Source of the DNA: Apibacter adventoris
GTDB taxonomy: Bacteria; Bacteroidota; Bacteroidia; Flavobacteriales; Weeksellaceae
Reading direction: 5' to 3'
DNA length: 64,000 nucleotides
Assembly (NCBI RefSeq): GCF_002964975.1
Contig: NZ_PSZM01000046.1
Span: 62,001 to 126,000 of the forward strand
The notes under the pieces are model-generated. The model worked only from the letters and a program-made list of their open reading frames with translations. It made no database searches and was not told the origin of the DNA. A program made the translations under genes and the position numbers. This document shows, in pieces, positions 26,263-36,359 of the stretch; positions within the stretch are counted from its first letter, which is position 1, and each line of letters starts with the position of its first letter.

Positions 26263-28392
26263 TTATTCTATCATGGAAAGTTGTATTCTTTTTCTTTCTT
26301 TTTCAATATTAATGATTTTAGCTTCAATTATTTGATGAAGCGTTACTACAGAATTAATATCAGAAATGAATTCTTTATGGATTTGTGAAATATGTATGAA
26401 CCCATTTTCTTTAATCCCAATATCCACAAAACAGCCAAAATTAGTTATATTATTGATGATTCCTCGAACCTTCATTCCTATTTTAAGGTCGCTTATAGAT
26501 TTCAAAGAAGGATCAAAACTAAAGAACTGAGTTTGTTTACGTGGGTCTAATCCGGGTTTTTCAAGTTCTTGTAAAATATCTTCTAAGGTAGGAAGTCCCA
26601 CTTCTGAATTTAAATATGTATGAATATTAATTTTTTGTATATTTTCTTTATTCTGTATAAGATCTTTTATGGTAATTCCCAAATCATGAGCCATTCTATT
26701 AACCAATTTATAATTTTCAGGATGAACAGCTGAGTTATCCAAAGGGTTTTCCGCAAATGGGATTCTCAAAAAAGCAGAGGCTTGCTGAAAAATTTTTTCT
26801 CCTAGTCTGGGTACTTTTTTAAGATCTTCTCTTGAAGAGAACAACCCATGTTCTGCGCGGTAATTTATAATATTTTCCGCCATTTTTTCTCCTATTCCCG
26901 ATACGTATGAAAGTAGTGATTTACTTGCCGTATTCAAGTTTACGCCTACATTATTTACACAGGAGGAAACTACAAGACCCAGTTCTTTTTTTAGTAGGGT
27001 TTGATCTACGTCATGTTGATATTGTCCTACTCCTATAGATTTAGGATCAATCTTAACTAATTCAGCTAACGGATCAGAAAGTCTTCTTCCAATAGATACC
27101 GCACCTCTAACCGTAACATCGTACGCAGGAAATTCTTCTCTGGAAATTTTTGAGGCAGAATATACAGATGCCCCTGCTTCATTAACTACAAAAACCTTAA
27201 TGGGGCGTTCAAAGGCAATGGATTGTATTAAATGCTCTGTTTCTCTAGATGCAGTACCATTTCCTATAGAAATAGCTTCTATTTTATAGGCATTAATTAA
27301 AGATTTTATTTTTCTAACGGCTTCTTTAGTTTCTCTTTGTGGGGGATGGGGATATAAGGTGTCATTATGTAATAATTTACCTTGTTCATCTAAACAAACT
27401 ATTTTGCATCCAGATTTATAGCCCGGGTCTATAGCTAGTATTCTTTTTTCTCCTAAAGGCGGTTGTAACAATAATTGTTTTAAATTGGAAGAAAATACAT
27501 TAATGGCTGTAAGGTCGGCATTTAATTTGGCTTTTTGGAAAACCTCGTTACTTAGTGCAGGTTCTAATAAACGTGTAAAAGAATCTTTAATTGCAATTTT
27601 AATTTGCTCTAAAATTTTTTCCTGATTTGTTTTTAAAACAATTTCTTCCATAATTTTCAATGCATCATTGGTATTAACTTTTATTTTTAATCTTAAAAAT
27701 CCGTCTTTTTCCCCACGTGTCATTGCTAATATTCGATGAGAAGGAGAGTTTTTTAATATTTCAGAAAAACTAAAATAATTAGAAAATTTTTGTCCATCGG
27801 CTTCATTTTCTTTTGAAGTTATAATTTTAGATTCAATATGAGCAGTCTTATGGAAAAAATTACGAAGCTTATTCCGAATCCATTCATTTTCATTCAACCA
27901 TTCTGCAATTATATAACGGGCTCCTTCTAATGCTTCATTACCGGTAGAAACATTCTTTGATACATATCTTTTCGCTAAAGTATCCAAATCAGGAATGTTC
28001 TGTTGTTTCATAAGAATTTTAGCTAATGGTAATAGCCCGTTTTCCTTGGCTGTATCGGCTTTGGTTTTTCTTTTCTTTTTAAAAGGCAGGTAAAAATCTT
28101 CCAATAAGGTAAGATTATAACATGTTTCAATTTTAGTTTTTAGTTCATATGTAAGTTTTCCTTGTTCTTCAATACTTTTTAGAATATAGTCTTTCCTTTT
28201 TAAAATATCCTCATAATCTGATTTTAATTGAGCAATTTGAGCAATTTGTACTTCATTCATATTACCGGTTGCCTCTTTCCTATATCTAGCAATAAAAGGA
28301 ATAGTACAGTCATCTTGTAACAATTTTATGGTATTTTCAATTTCTTTTTCCGGTAAATGGTTTTGTTTTTGAATAAAAGTAACTATATTCAT
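26263..28392 (-). CDS. tex: Tex-family S1 RNA-binding transcription accessory protein
   Basis: A 709-residue cytoplasmic Tex protein, normal length for the family. The N-terminal helical region contains CTIPFIARYRKEATG. The YqgF/RuvX-like nuclease fold near residues 320-420 shows RILAIDPGYKSGCK. Helix-hairpin-helix repeats follow (VSGIGEKMAENIINYR and LKKVPRLGEKIFQQ). The C-terminus is an S1 domain (VRGIINNITNFGCFVDIG, ENGFIHISQI). Tex proteins bind nucleic acid and affect transcription and stress responses. It is transcribed alone, divergently from rsmG with 107 bases between the start codons. Confidence 0.95.
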   Translation of the reverse strand: MNIVTFIQKQNHLPEKEIENTIKLLQDDCTIPFIARYRKEATGNMNEVQIAQIAQLKSDYEDILKRKDYILKSIEEQGKLTYELKTKIETCYNLTLLEDFYLPFKKKRKTKADTAKENGLLPLAKILMKQQNIPDLDTLAKRYVSKNVSTGNEALEGARYIIAEWLNENEWIRNKLRNFFHKTAHIESKIITSKENEADGQKFSNYFSFSEILKNSPSHRILAMTRGEKDGFLRLKIKVNTNDALKIMEEIVLKTNQEKILEQIKIAIKDSFTRLLEPALSNEVFQKAKLNADLTAINVFSSNLKQLLLQPPLGEKRILAIDPGYKSGCKIVCLDEQGKLLHNDTLYPHPPQRETKEAVRKIKSLINAYKIEAISIGNGTASRETEHLIQSIAFERPIKVFVVNEAGASVYSASKISREEFPAYDVTVRGAVSIGRRLSDPLAELVKIDPKSIGVGQYQHDVDQTLLKKELGLVVSSCVNNVGVNLNTASKSLLSYVSGIGEKMAENIINYRAEHGLFSSREDLKKVPRLGEKIFQQASAFLRIPFAENPLDNSAVHPENYKLVNRMAHDLGITIKDLIQNKENIQKINIHTYLNSEVGLPTLEDILQELEKPGLDPRKQTQFFSFDPSLKSISDLKIGMKVRGIINNITNFGCFVDIGIKENGFIHISQIHKEFISDINSVVTLHQIIEAKIINIEKERKRIQLSMIE

Positions 28393-28412
28393 CTAATAAA
28401 AATTTATTAAAG

Positions 28413-28420
28413 CAAAGTTA
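28413..28420 (-). promoter_or_regulatory. Candidate -7 element for tex
   Basis: TAACTTTG on the minus strand is an exact TAnnTTTG match 21-28 bases upstream of the tex ATG, predicting a short leader of about 14 nt. Confidence 0.45.
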
Positions 28421-28499
28421 AAATTAATAATAACATTCTTTTATTATCATCCTCAATACTAATAAAATTCATAATTTTACATATGTATAATCGATAAAT

Positions 28500-29120
28500 A
28501 TGGAGATACTTAAGAAATACTTTCCAGAACTTACTCAAGATCAGGAAATGAAATTCAGTAAACTTCCTGAGGTTTACATGCAATGGAATGAAAAAATTAA
28601 TGTTATATCCAGAAAAGATATAGACTCGTTATTAGAAAAACATGTCTTACATTCATTAGGAATTGCAAAGGTATTTTTATTTCCTCCTCATTCAAAAATC
28701 ATGGATGTAGGTACAGGTGGGGGCTTTCCTGGAATTCCCTTGGCTATACTTTATCCTGAAGTTGATTTTTTGTTGGTAGATTCCATTGGGAAGAAAATTA
28801 AAGTGGTAGAAGAAGTAGTAAAACTTTTGGGGCTTACCAATGTTCGAACTCTTCATAAAAGAGCAGAAGAAGTTCCGGAAAAATTTAATTATATAGTTAG
28901 CCGTGCTGTAACTCAAATGCCTGTATTTATGAGTTGGATAAAAGATAAATTTTTGACGTCTCATAATGAAATAAAAAATAACGGAGTTTTATATTTAAAA
29001 GGAGGAGATTTATCTGAAGAACTTAAAAAATTTCCTTCTGCAAAGCTCTATTCTTTAAAAGATTTTTTTGAAGAAGATTTTTTTAAAACCAAAAGTGTTG
29101 TATATATAGAAAAAACCTAA
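28500..29120 (+). CDS. rsmG: 16S rRNA (guanine-N7) methyltransferase
   Basis: A 206-residue RsmG (GidB) methyltransferase that modifies G527 of 16S rRNA using S-adenosylmethionine. The SAM-binding motif I is DVGTGGGFPGIPLAILYP (from about residue 69), preceded by the family's KHVLHSLGI and followed by LVDSIGKK, LHKRAEEVP and VSRAV. Length is typical. It heads a plus-strand run with the TPR protein (22 bases downstream) and the beta-barrel protein. The upstream TAATTTTA only partly resembles a -7 element. Confidence 0.95.
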   Translation: MEILKKYFPELTQDQEMKFSKLPEVYMQWNEKINVISRKDIDSLLEKHVLHSLGIAKVFLFPPHSKIMDVGTGGGFPGIPLAILYPEVDFLLVDSIGKKIKVVEEVVKLLGLTNVRTLHKRAEEVPEKFNYIVSRAVTQMPVFMSWIKDKFLTSHNEIKNNGVLYLKGGDLSEELKKFPSAKLYSLKDFFEEDFFKTKSVVYIEKT

Positions 29121-29142
29121 ATGTAAATTTTTAAGCAATTAA

Positions 29143-32121
29143 ATGTATAAAAATATTAAATGGACTATAATTCCAGTATTAGGAGTTAATTTATTAGTAA
29201 ATGCTCAATTATCAGAAATATATTATGATAAAAATTATCAGATTAATACTGCAAAAGATCTGTATAATCAGGAAGCATATAGAGGAACCCAATATATAGT
29301 AAATGATCTGATTAATTTTAACCATTTAGAGTCGTATCAACAGGAAATTGCCAGCTTTTATGATGCGTTAATAGGGCTTATATTGCAAGATGAAGGTGCA
29401 GAAAATAATTATAATGCTTTTGTGGTAAAGTATCCGCAGAGTGCTATGGTCGAAAGTTCACATTTACAATTAGGGAATTATTATTTATCCCGTCAATATT
29501 ATGATGTAGCAGAAGAAGAACTTTCACAAGTAAATATTGAAAAATTACCTAGTGGCAAAAGAGCAGATCAATATATAAAGTTAGGATATGCTCAATTTAT
29601 GATGCAGGATTTTGAAAATGCGGAAAAAAGTTTACAAAAGGGTAGGACAACGGGGAAATATAAAAAACAGATTACTTATTTATTAGGGCATATAGCTTAT
29701 GCAAAAGGAGAGTGTGCAGAAGCTAAAGAAAAGTTTTCATCATTGGCAGAGGATCCTGAATTTACAGAAAAAGTAAGGCCCTATTTAGTACAAATTTATT
29801 TTAATGATGGAGAATATGATTTAGCTATTAGTAATGGAAAATCTTTGTTAAAGCAAAATAAACATCCAGAAATTGCATTGGAAATCTCGAAAATTATAGG
29901 TGAAAGTGAATTTAGAAAACAAAATTATACAGAAGCAGAGCCTTATCTTAAAACTTATATACAAAAAGCACAAGATCCGACATTAGCAGATTATTATCAA
30001 ATGGGTTATGTACTGTATCAAGAAAATAAGTATGAAGGAGCAGTAAACTATTTTAATAAAATAATTGTCGGAGATATTTCTCCTATTTCTCAAAATGCCT
30101 ATTATCAATTAGGAAATTCGTATTTAAAAATCGGAAAGAAAAAAGAAGCTTTAACAGCTTTTAAAGCTGCTTCTGAAATGGATTTTGATAAAACCATTCA
30201 GGAGAATGCGTATTTAAATTATGCAAAACTAAGTTATGATGTAGGAAATCCTTATACTTCCGCATCTCGCGTATTGAATGAATATTTGAAGACATATCCA
30301 CATTCTGAATATAAACAAGAAATAAGGGAATTATTAATAAAGTCCTATATTAATTCAGGGAATTTTGCAGAAGCCTCTCAATTATTGGATCAAATACCCG
30401 ATAAATCTCCTCAGTTACTTATTAAAGAACAAGAGGTTTCTTATGCCTATGGAGTTCAGTTATATAATCAGGGAGAAATAGAAGCAGCTTCCCATCAATT
30501 TGAAAAAGCAAAAAAACTTAAAAATAATTCACAATATTATCTTCGTTCTCTTTACTGGAATGCAGATTGTCAATATCTATTAGGAAATTATCAGGTAGCA
30601 ATAGAGAATCTGAATTCTTTACAGAAGTCGGGAGGCAATATTCCCGAGTCACAACAAATACCTTATCAAAAAGGATATGCATATTTAAAATTGAAAAAAT
30701 TTACAGAAGCCGGACAGTCTTTTGAAGAATATCTAAAAAATCCTAAATCAAGGTATAAATCAGATGCGGAATTGCGTTTAGCCGATGCCTATTTAGGAAG
30801 TAATAATTTAGATCGTGCTGTGGATTTTTATAATAAAGTAGCTTCCTTACAAGATCAGGATGGAGAATATTCGCAATATCAAAAAGCTTTAGTTTATGGT
30901 CTTAAAAATGATCAAAAAAATAAAATTATAGAATTAGAAAAATTTGTAAAAAAATATCCCCAAAGCGAAAATATTGTAAATGCTTACTTTGAATTAGGAT
31001 TAGCTTATGCCGAAACGGAAAATTACACTAAGTCTGATTTGAATTTTCAGAAAGTAATAGATACATCTAAAAATAATGATATGGTTGCAAGATCATATCT
31101 TAGTAAAGCAGATAATTCTTACAGTCAAAAAGAATATCAGCGAGCGATCAATGAGTATGGGTACATAGCTGACCAATACCCTCAAACCGACTATGCTTTA
31201 CAGGCAGTGAATGGAGCCAAATCTGCTTTTATAGAAGGCGGGAGAGTTAAAGAATATGAAATATGGGCCAAAAAGAAAGGATATAGCATTAATAGTTCAG
31301 ATGCAGAGGAATTAGCGTTTTTAGCTGCAGAAAAAGATTATTTAGAAAAAAAATATACATCAGCAGCACAGGAATTTAAATTGTTTTTGAGTAACTATGC
31401 TCACACAAACAGACAAACAACAACAAAGTATTATTTAGGAGATAGTTATTTCCAGCTTAAACAATATGATCAGGCGATAGAAGTTTTAAAACCTGTAGCC
31501 AGTTCACCCAACGAATATCAAGAAGATGCCTTATATCGTTTATCGAAAATTTACTTAAAACAAGAAAAAGAAAATGATGCACGTTTGGCTTTAGAAGCTT
31601 TATATAAAATAACTTCCAACGAAGGATATAAATCTTTTGTAGAATTAGAGCTAATGTATATCTATTCTGAGGAAAAAGAGTATTCCAAAGCAAATGATAT
31701 GGCCATAAAGGTTCTTGCAAATTCAAAAAATCCCGAAAACGTAAAAGAGCAAGCATCTTTAATAAAAGCTCGGGGATTATATTTTTCTGGCAAATTAAAA
31801 GAAGCCAGAAATATGTTTGCAAATTTGGAAAAGTCAACCCACAACTCCGTAAAAGCTGAAGCACTTTATTATAATGCTCTCTTTAAAAGTAAAGATAAAA
31901 AATATGATGCAAGTAATACCGTAATATATACTTTGACCTCCCAATATTCTGACCAACAGTACTGGGGAGCCAAAGCCTTACTTATTATGAGTGATAATTA
32001 TTATAATTTAAAAGATAATTATCAGGCAAGCTATATCTTAGAACAGATAATAGCTAATTATAAAGAATATCCTGATTTGGTTTCAGAAGCACAAAATTCA
32101 TTAAGTAAAATAAAAAAATAA
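29143..32121 (+). CDS. Large secreted TPR-repeat protein
   Basis: A 992-residue protein with a signal peptide (cleavage after about residue 22, VNAQ) followed almost entirely by tetratricopeptide repeats. Examples are YYQMGYVLYQENKYEGAVNYF, AYYQLGNSYLKIGKKKEALTAF and FELGLAYAETENYTKSDLNF. About 20 or more helical hairpins can be counted by eye, with no enzymatic domain. It is probably periplasmic or outer-membrane associated and works as a scaffold. It lies 22 bases after rsmG and 26 before a beta-barrel gene, which suggests a TPR/barrel pair at the outer membrane. The partner and function are unknown. Confidence 0.87.
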   Translation: MYKNIKWTIIPVLGVNLLVNAQLSEIYYDKNYQINTAKDLYNQEAYRGTQYIVNDLINFNHLESYQQEIASFYDALIGLILQDEGAENNYNAFVVKYPQSAMVESSHLQLGNYYLSRQYYDVAEEELSQVNIEKLPSGKRADQYIKLGYAQFMMQDFENAEKSLQKGRTTGKYKKQITYLLGHIAYAKGECAEAKEKFSSLAEDPEFTEKVRPYLVQIYFNDGEYDLAISNGKSLLKQNKHPEIALEISKIIGESEFRKQNYTEAEPYLKTYIQKAQDPTLADYYQMGYVLYQENKYEGAVNYFNKIIVGDISPISQNAYYQLGNSYLKIGKKKEALTAFKAASEMDFDKTIQENAYLNYAKLSYDVGNPYTSASRVLNEYLKTYPHSEYKQEIRELLIKSYINSGNFAEASQLLDQIPDKSPQLLIKEQEVSYAYGVQLYNQGEIEAASHQFEKAKKLKNNSQYYLRSLYWNADCQYLLGNYQVAIENLNSLQKSGGNIPESQQIPYQKGYAYLKLKKFTEAGQSFEEYLKNPKSRYKSDAELRLADAYLGSNNLDRAVDFYNKVASLQDQDGEYSQYQKALVYGLKNDQKNKIIELEKFVKKYPQSENIVNAYFELGLAYAETENYTKSDLNFQKVIDTSKNNDMVARSYLSKADNSYSQKEYQRAINEYGYIADQYPQTDYALQAVNGAKSAFIEGGRVKEYEIWAKKKGYSINSSDAEELAFLAAEKDYLEKKYTSAAQEFKLFLSNYAHTNRQTTTKYYLGDSYFQLKQYDQAIEVLKPVASSPNEYQEDALYRLSKIYLKQEKENDARLALEALYKITSNEGYKSFVELELMYIYSEEKEYSKANDMAIKVLANSKNPENVKEQASLIKARGLYFSGKLKEARNMFANLEKSTHNSVKAEALYYNALFKSKDKKYDASNTVIYTLTSQYSDQQYWGAKALLIMSDNYYNLKDNYQASYILEQIIANYKEYPDLVSEAQNSLSKIKK

Positions 32122-32147
32122 ATGAATTTAATATAGATTTTAATCCT

Positions 32148-33902
32148 ATGAACACTCAAAATAAAATATATTTTTTAACTTTTCTTTTAATTATTTCTAC
32201 ACAAGGATATGCTCAATTACATGAAGAAGTACTAAATGTTGGGAAAAAGAAAAATCCTGAAGTCAATGTGAAAAATATTCAGAAAATAAAAAATAATCCG
32301 GAAAGATACCCTCCTATTTCAGAACAACCATCTTTAGATAAAAAAGAGGATACCTTAACTTATTCTATTATTAATATTCCTGCAGTTTCAGATTTTCAAA
32401 CCACTCAACTTCCTCCACAGCCTTTGAACTCAGATTTTAATGAATCCTATAAAGATAATTATTTAAAAATGGGTTATGGAAACCGAAATACACTATTAGC
32501 AGATGCCTATTATAATTATCCTATAGAAAATAATAGAGTGGGAATTAAGTTTTCTGCACTCTCCACAGACGGACCTAAAAATCAATATGATTGGAAAACA
32601 GCTTCTTCCCATATTAACACAGAAGCATTTTATTTATTAAAATTAAAAACAGGGAAGTTACATTTAGCAGGAAATTATACTTATAACGGATCTAATTATT
32701 ATGGAATTAATGCTCCGGAAATATTTGCTACACCAGGAATGAAACTTAAACAAAATACAAATCAATTGTCTTTTAAATCAGATTATGATTTGTATTCTAA
32801 TAATTATTTGGACAAGGCTTCCTTACAGGCAGGATATTGGTGGGATAAGTTTGATTCTAAGGAATCCTTTGTTGATATAAAAGCTCAATTAGCAAAAAGT
32901 AATGAAAATGCTTCTTTGTTAATTGGTGGATTAAATTTTGCAGTCGAAGCAGATGTTTTATTTAATTACACAGATACTCAATTTGGATTAGCCACAAAAA
33001 ATAAATACTCATACATTACAGCAGGATTTTCTCCGGTTTTAAAAATATCAAGTCAGGGGTCTTACTTCCAAATTGGAGCTAATATGATTTATAATGGAGA
33101 ACTAAAAAATAATAATAGCAAATTCTTTTTTCACCCCAAAGCAGAATTTTTATTTCATGCAGCAAAAGAAATTAGTGTATTTGCCGGTTTAAATGGTGGA
33201 TTAAAACTTCATAATATGGCAGAGTTATCAGTGGAAAATCCTTATTTATTATCAAATCAGGTTTTAAAGCCAACTAATACTTTATATAAAATTTATGCAG
33301 GAATGAAAGGCGATGTAGGCGAAGGTTTTAAATATGAAGCAGAAGCTTCTTTCACCAAAGTTGAAGATTTTTGGGTTTATATGAAAAATTCAGTTGATTT
33401 AGTACAATCTTCGGAGTCTCTTACTTCTTATAACCGATCAAATACTTTTAATGTAGCATATGATGACGGTAATATTTTTACTATAAAAGGTTCCTTACAA
33501 TATTTTTATAATGGAGATCTTAATTTAGGCATAGAAGGGGAATATAATCATTATGATTTAGATAAACTAAAAGAAGCTTATCATTTACCAAATTTTAAAA
33601 TAGGTTTAGACGGAAACTATAAAGCAATAGATGATAAACTTAGATTAAGTGCTAAACTATTTTTTACAGGAGAAAGAAAAAGTAATTATTTATATTATGA
33701 TCCGCAAACACTATCAGTTAATGAAGGAATTGCAAAATTAGATAGCTATTTTGATTTAAATCTTTCAGCATCTTATCAATTATTAAATAATCTCTCCCTA
33801 TATGTAAACGGGAACAACTTATTTGGTAAACACTATGAAAGATTTCAAGGATATAAAGTTTTAGGAACTCAGATTTTGGGTGGCTTTATATTTAAGTTTT
33901 AG
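32148..33902 (+). CDS. TonB-dependent-receptor-like outer membrane beta-barrel protein
   Basis: A 584-residue outer-membrane protein. A signal peptide ends near residue 22 (GYAQ). A Pro/Lys-rich segment of about 75 residues follows, then about 480 residues of alternating amphipathic beta strands (YLKMGYGNRNTLLADAYYNY through SASYQLLNNLSLYVNGNNLFG). The protein ends in Phe, as expected for BAM-assembled barrels (GGFIFKF). The NNLSLYVNGNNLFGKHYE stretch resembles the C-terminus of TonB-dependent receptors, but no plug or carboxypeptidase-regulatory-like domain is visible. Co-transcription with the TPR protein suggests they work together. The substrate is unknown. Confidence 0.82.
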   Translation: MNTQNKIYFLTFLLIISTQGYAQLHEEVLNVGKKKNPEVNVKNIQKIKNNPERYPPISEQPSLDKKEDTLTYSIINIPAVSDFQTTQLPPQPLNSDFNESYKDNYLKMGYGNRNTLLADAYYNYPIENNRVGIKFSALSTDGPKNQYDWKTASSHINTEAFYLLKLKTGKLHLAGNYTYNGSNYYGINAPEIFATPGMKLKQNTNQLSFKSDYDLYSNNYLDKASLQAGYWWDKFDSKESFVDIKAQLAKSNENASLLIGGLNFAVEADVLFNYTDTQFGLATKNKYSYITAGFSPVLKISSQGSYFQIGANMIYNGELKNNNSKFFFHPKAEFLFHAAKEISVFAGLNGGLKLHNMAELSVENPYLLSNQVLKPTNTLYKIYAGMKGDVGEGFKYEAEASFTKVEDFWVYMKNSVDLVQSSESLTSYNRSNTFNVAYDDGNIFTIKGSLQYFYNGDLNLGIEGEYNHYDLDKLKEAYHLPNFKIGLDGNYKAIDDKLRLSAKLFFTGERKSNYLYYDPQTLSVNEGIAKLDSYFDLNLSASYQLLNNLSLYVNGNNLFGKHYERFQGYKVLGTQILGGFIFKF

Positions 33903-33981
33903 ATATTTCCTATTATTTCCCTAATTAAACAATTTCAGAAATCATCTCAATTAATATTTTAATAAAAAAAATAAAAAAGTA

Positions 33982-34014
33982 AAAAAAGACTATTGATATT
34001 CAATAGTCTTTTTT
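33982..34014. terminator. Bidirectional terminator between convergent operons
   Basis: A 15-bp perfect stem (33982-33996 with 34000-34014, core GACTATTGA) with a 3-base loop is flanked by an A-run on one side and a T-run on the other. It lies between the stops of the beta-barrel gene (plus) and the YqeY gene (minus), so it can serve both. Confidence 0.88.
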
Positions 34015-34043
34015 AGTAAAATGTTTTTATTTAAAAGGTAAAT

Positions 34044-34490
34044 TTAAGAAAGTAATTTTTTAACATTTTCAGATATAACTTTACCCTCTGCCTTACCTTG
34101 TAATTTTTTAGTAGCAATTCCCATTACTTTTCCGAGGTCTTTAATGTCTTTAGCTCCAGTTTCTTCTATAATTTTTTTAAGTTCAGATATTAATTCATCA
34201 GTGGTAAGTTGTTGTGGGAGGAATTGTTCTATAACTTTTGATTGGGCTAATTCATTTTGAGCAAGTTCTTCCCGGTTGTTAGCTTTAAATTGTTCATAGG
34301 CTTCCTTTCTTTGTTTAACAAGCCTCTGTAATAAAGCTATTTCTTGCTCTTCAGCTATTTGATCAGTTTTACCATCTGTTTTAAGTAATAGTAATTGTGA
34401 TTTTATAGCCCTGAGAGATTCCAAAGCTACTTTATCTTTATTTTTCATGGCAACCTTTATGGCGTCCATTATTTTATTTTCTAAGTTCAT
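34044..34490 (-). CDS. GatB/YqeY domain protein
   Basis: A 148-residue stand-alone YqeY-type protein. It is homologous to the C-terminal helical domain of GatB in the tRNA-dependent amidotransferase. Markers are AIKVAMKNKDKVALESLRAIKS, VKQRKEAYEQF, EQFLPQQLT and the tail DLGKVMGIATKKLQGKAEG. It has no catalytic domain; binding to tRNA is assumed from the homology. It is the last gene of the division cluster, 18 bases after ftsZ, an arrangement recurrent in flavobacteria. A terminator follows at 33982-34014. Confidence 0.93.
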   Translation of the reverse strand: MNLENKIMDAIKVAMKNKDKVALESLRAIKSQLLLLKTDGKTDQIAEEQEIALLQRLVKQRKEAYEQFKANNREELAQNELAQSKVIEQFLPQQLTTDELISELKKIIEETGAKDIKDLGKVMGIATKKLQGKAEGKVISENVKKLLS

Positions 34491-34508
34491 ATTTATTTTT
34501 TGTTTTTC

Positions 34509-36347
34509 CTAATCTACATTATCATGAAAAAAATTATTGGGACGAATTTGAATTTCGTTTGATTTTTTATTGAAATATACATTAGATTCATTATCTGCAT
34601 TTTTTTTCTCATCCAAATCTACCCCTTGTCTTAAATAAGCAGGTATTTTTTCTACTTCGTCTACATTTTGTTTAGAGAGGTTCTGGAATTTACTATTCAA
34701 TTTTTTAAGTCTTTCCCGTCTTTCTTTTATTTTCTTTTCCATTAAATCATTCAATGCTTCTATATTCTCTTCATTTATTTCAGAAGTAGTAATATTAATA
34801 TCCTGAGGGGTTGTATTTTTTTCATATTTAAAAATATCTTCTTCTGAGGAAACGGAATTTTTTTCTGTAGAAGAGTTTTCATCTGTAACCGTTACTTTTT
34901 GAGTAAAATTATCTATTTCATCTAAATTAAAAATAGAAGTTTGGTTTACTGCAATTTCTTTTTCTGATTTTATTTCTTCTTGTAAAGAATCTTCCTTAGA
35001 AACAAATGATTTTGCGTGATTTTCTGTTTCTTGATTAATTCTATCTTTTTTAATTAAAGTAATTTCTTCATCCAATTCTATTTTAGATGTGTTTTGTTCT
35101 GGTTTATTGGATATTCCATAAGATATAATTTCTTCTTCCTCTTCTAAAGTTATTATTTTTTGAGGAGCTATGGGTTGGGAATGAAATTCTTTTTTATCTT
35201 CCGTTTCGGGTTGTAAGGTAAAAGAAGTTATTTGTGGTTCTTCTTTATCTTCTTCCCTAGTAATAGTAGATGCAGTTTTTCCTCCTATATTCATTATATT
35301 AGGAAAAACAGGTTCATCACTTAAGGTATGGATAATTTTTTCTTTCTCTTTACCACTATTTCTTTCATCGTCTATAGGGAATCCTGTGGCAATGACCGTT
35401 ACACTTATATTTTCCCCTAAATTTTCATCTTCTCCAATTCCCATAATAATATTAGTATTATTACCAGATTCGGATTGAATATGATCATTGATTATACCTA
35501 TTTCATCCACTGTAATTTCATCATCACCGGAAACAATTAATAAGAGTACGTTTTTAGCTCCGGAAATTTTATTATCATTAAGCAATGGAGAATCTAAAGC
35601 AGCCATAATAGCATCTTGAGCTTTGTTAGGTCCTGAAGCTATGGAAGAGCCCATTATGGCTGTTCCACTATCAGCAAGAACTGTTCGTGCATCTCTTAGG
35701 TCAATGTTAATGGAATAATTTTTTGTAATTACTTCTGCTATTCCTTTAGCAGCAGTACTTAGCACTTCATTAGATTTTGAAAATCCAGATTTGTATCCTA
35801 AATTTCCATATAGTTCCCTTAATTTATCATTTTTTACAACGATCAGAGAATCAACATTTCTTCGAATTTTTTCTAATCCTTTTTCAGCTTGTTCTAGGCG
35901 AGATTTACCTTCAAAAGAAAAAGGAATAGTTACAATACCTACGGTTAATATACCCATTTCTTTCGCTATTCCGGCTATTATTGGAGCAGCTCCTGTACCA
36001 GTTCCACCTCCCATTCCGGCAGTTATAAATACCATTTTGGTATCTTCTCCTAAAGCACTTTTTATATCGTCTATACTTTCAAGGGCGGCTTGTTCTCCTA
36101 TTTCCGGATTTGCCCCTGCTCCTAATCCCTCTGTAATCGTGGTTCCTAGTTGTATTTTGTTAGGGATTGGATTATTTACTAAGGCTTGAGCATCCGTATT
36201 ACAAATAATAAAATCAACTCCGGTAATTCCTTGATCATACATATAGCCCACAGCATTATTACCTCCTCCACCTACGCCAATGACTTTTATGGCAGAGGGT
36301 CTGTTTTTAGGTAATTCAAAAAATAATTTATTGTTAGTATTATCCAT
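34509..36347 (-). CDS. ftsZ: Cell division GTPase FtsZ
   Basis: A 612-residue FtsZ, the tubulin-like GTPase that forms the division ring. The GTPase core (about 1-330) has GVGGGGNNAV, the tubulin signature GGGTGTG at 113-119, and NIDLRDARTVL. An acidic, low-complexity linker of about 200 residues follows. The conserved C-terminal peptide for FtsA binding appears as IPAYLRQGVDL near residue 570, but it is not terminal: about 35 more residues follow, ending FFHDNVD. This long form is usual in Bacteroidota. The gene follows ftsA by 12 bases. Confidence 0.97.
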   Translation of the reverse strand: MDNTNNKLFFELPKNRPSAIKVIGVGGGGNNAVGYMYDQGITGVDFIICNTDAQALVNNPIPNKIQLGTTITEGLGAGANPEIGEQAALESIDDIKSALGEDTKMVFITAGMGGGTGTGAAPIIAGIAKEMGILTVGIVTIPFSFEGKSRLEQAEKGLEKIRRNVDSLIVVKNDKLRELYGNLGYKSGFSKSNEVLSTAAKGIAEVITKNYSINIDLRDARTVLADSGTAIMGSSIASGPNKAQDAIMAALDSPLLNDNKISGAKNVLLLIVSGDDEITVDEIGIINDHIQSESGNNTNIIMGIGEDENLGENISVTVIATGFPIDDERNSGKEKEKIIHTLSDEPVFPNIMNIGGKTASTITREEDKEEPQITSFTLQPETEDKKEFHSQPIAPQKIITLEEEEEIISYGISNKPEQNTSKIELDEEITLIKKDRINQETENHAKSFVSKEDSLQEEIKSEKEIAVNQTSIFNLDEIDNFTQKVTVTDENSSTEKNSVSSEEDIFKYEKNTTPQDINITTSEINEENIEALNDLMEKKIKERRERLKKLNSKFQNLSKQNVDEVEKIPAYLRQGVDLDEKKNADNESNVYFNKKSNEIQIRPNNFFHDNVD

Positions 36348-36359
36348 CGTTTTTAGATT

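Noticed and set aside
31457-31864. 135-residue antisense reading frame inside the TPR gene
   Set aside because: It lies fully inside a well-supported TPR coding region, has no recognisable domain and no promoter element.
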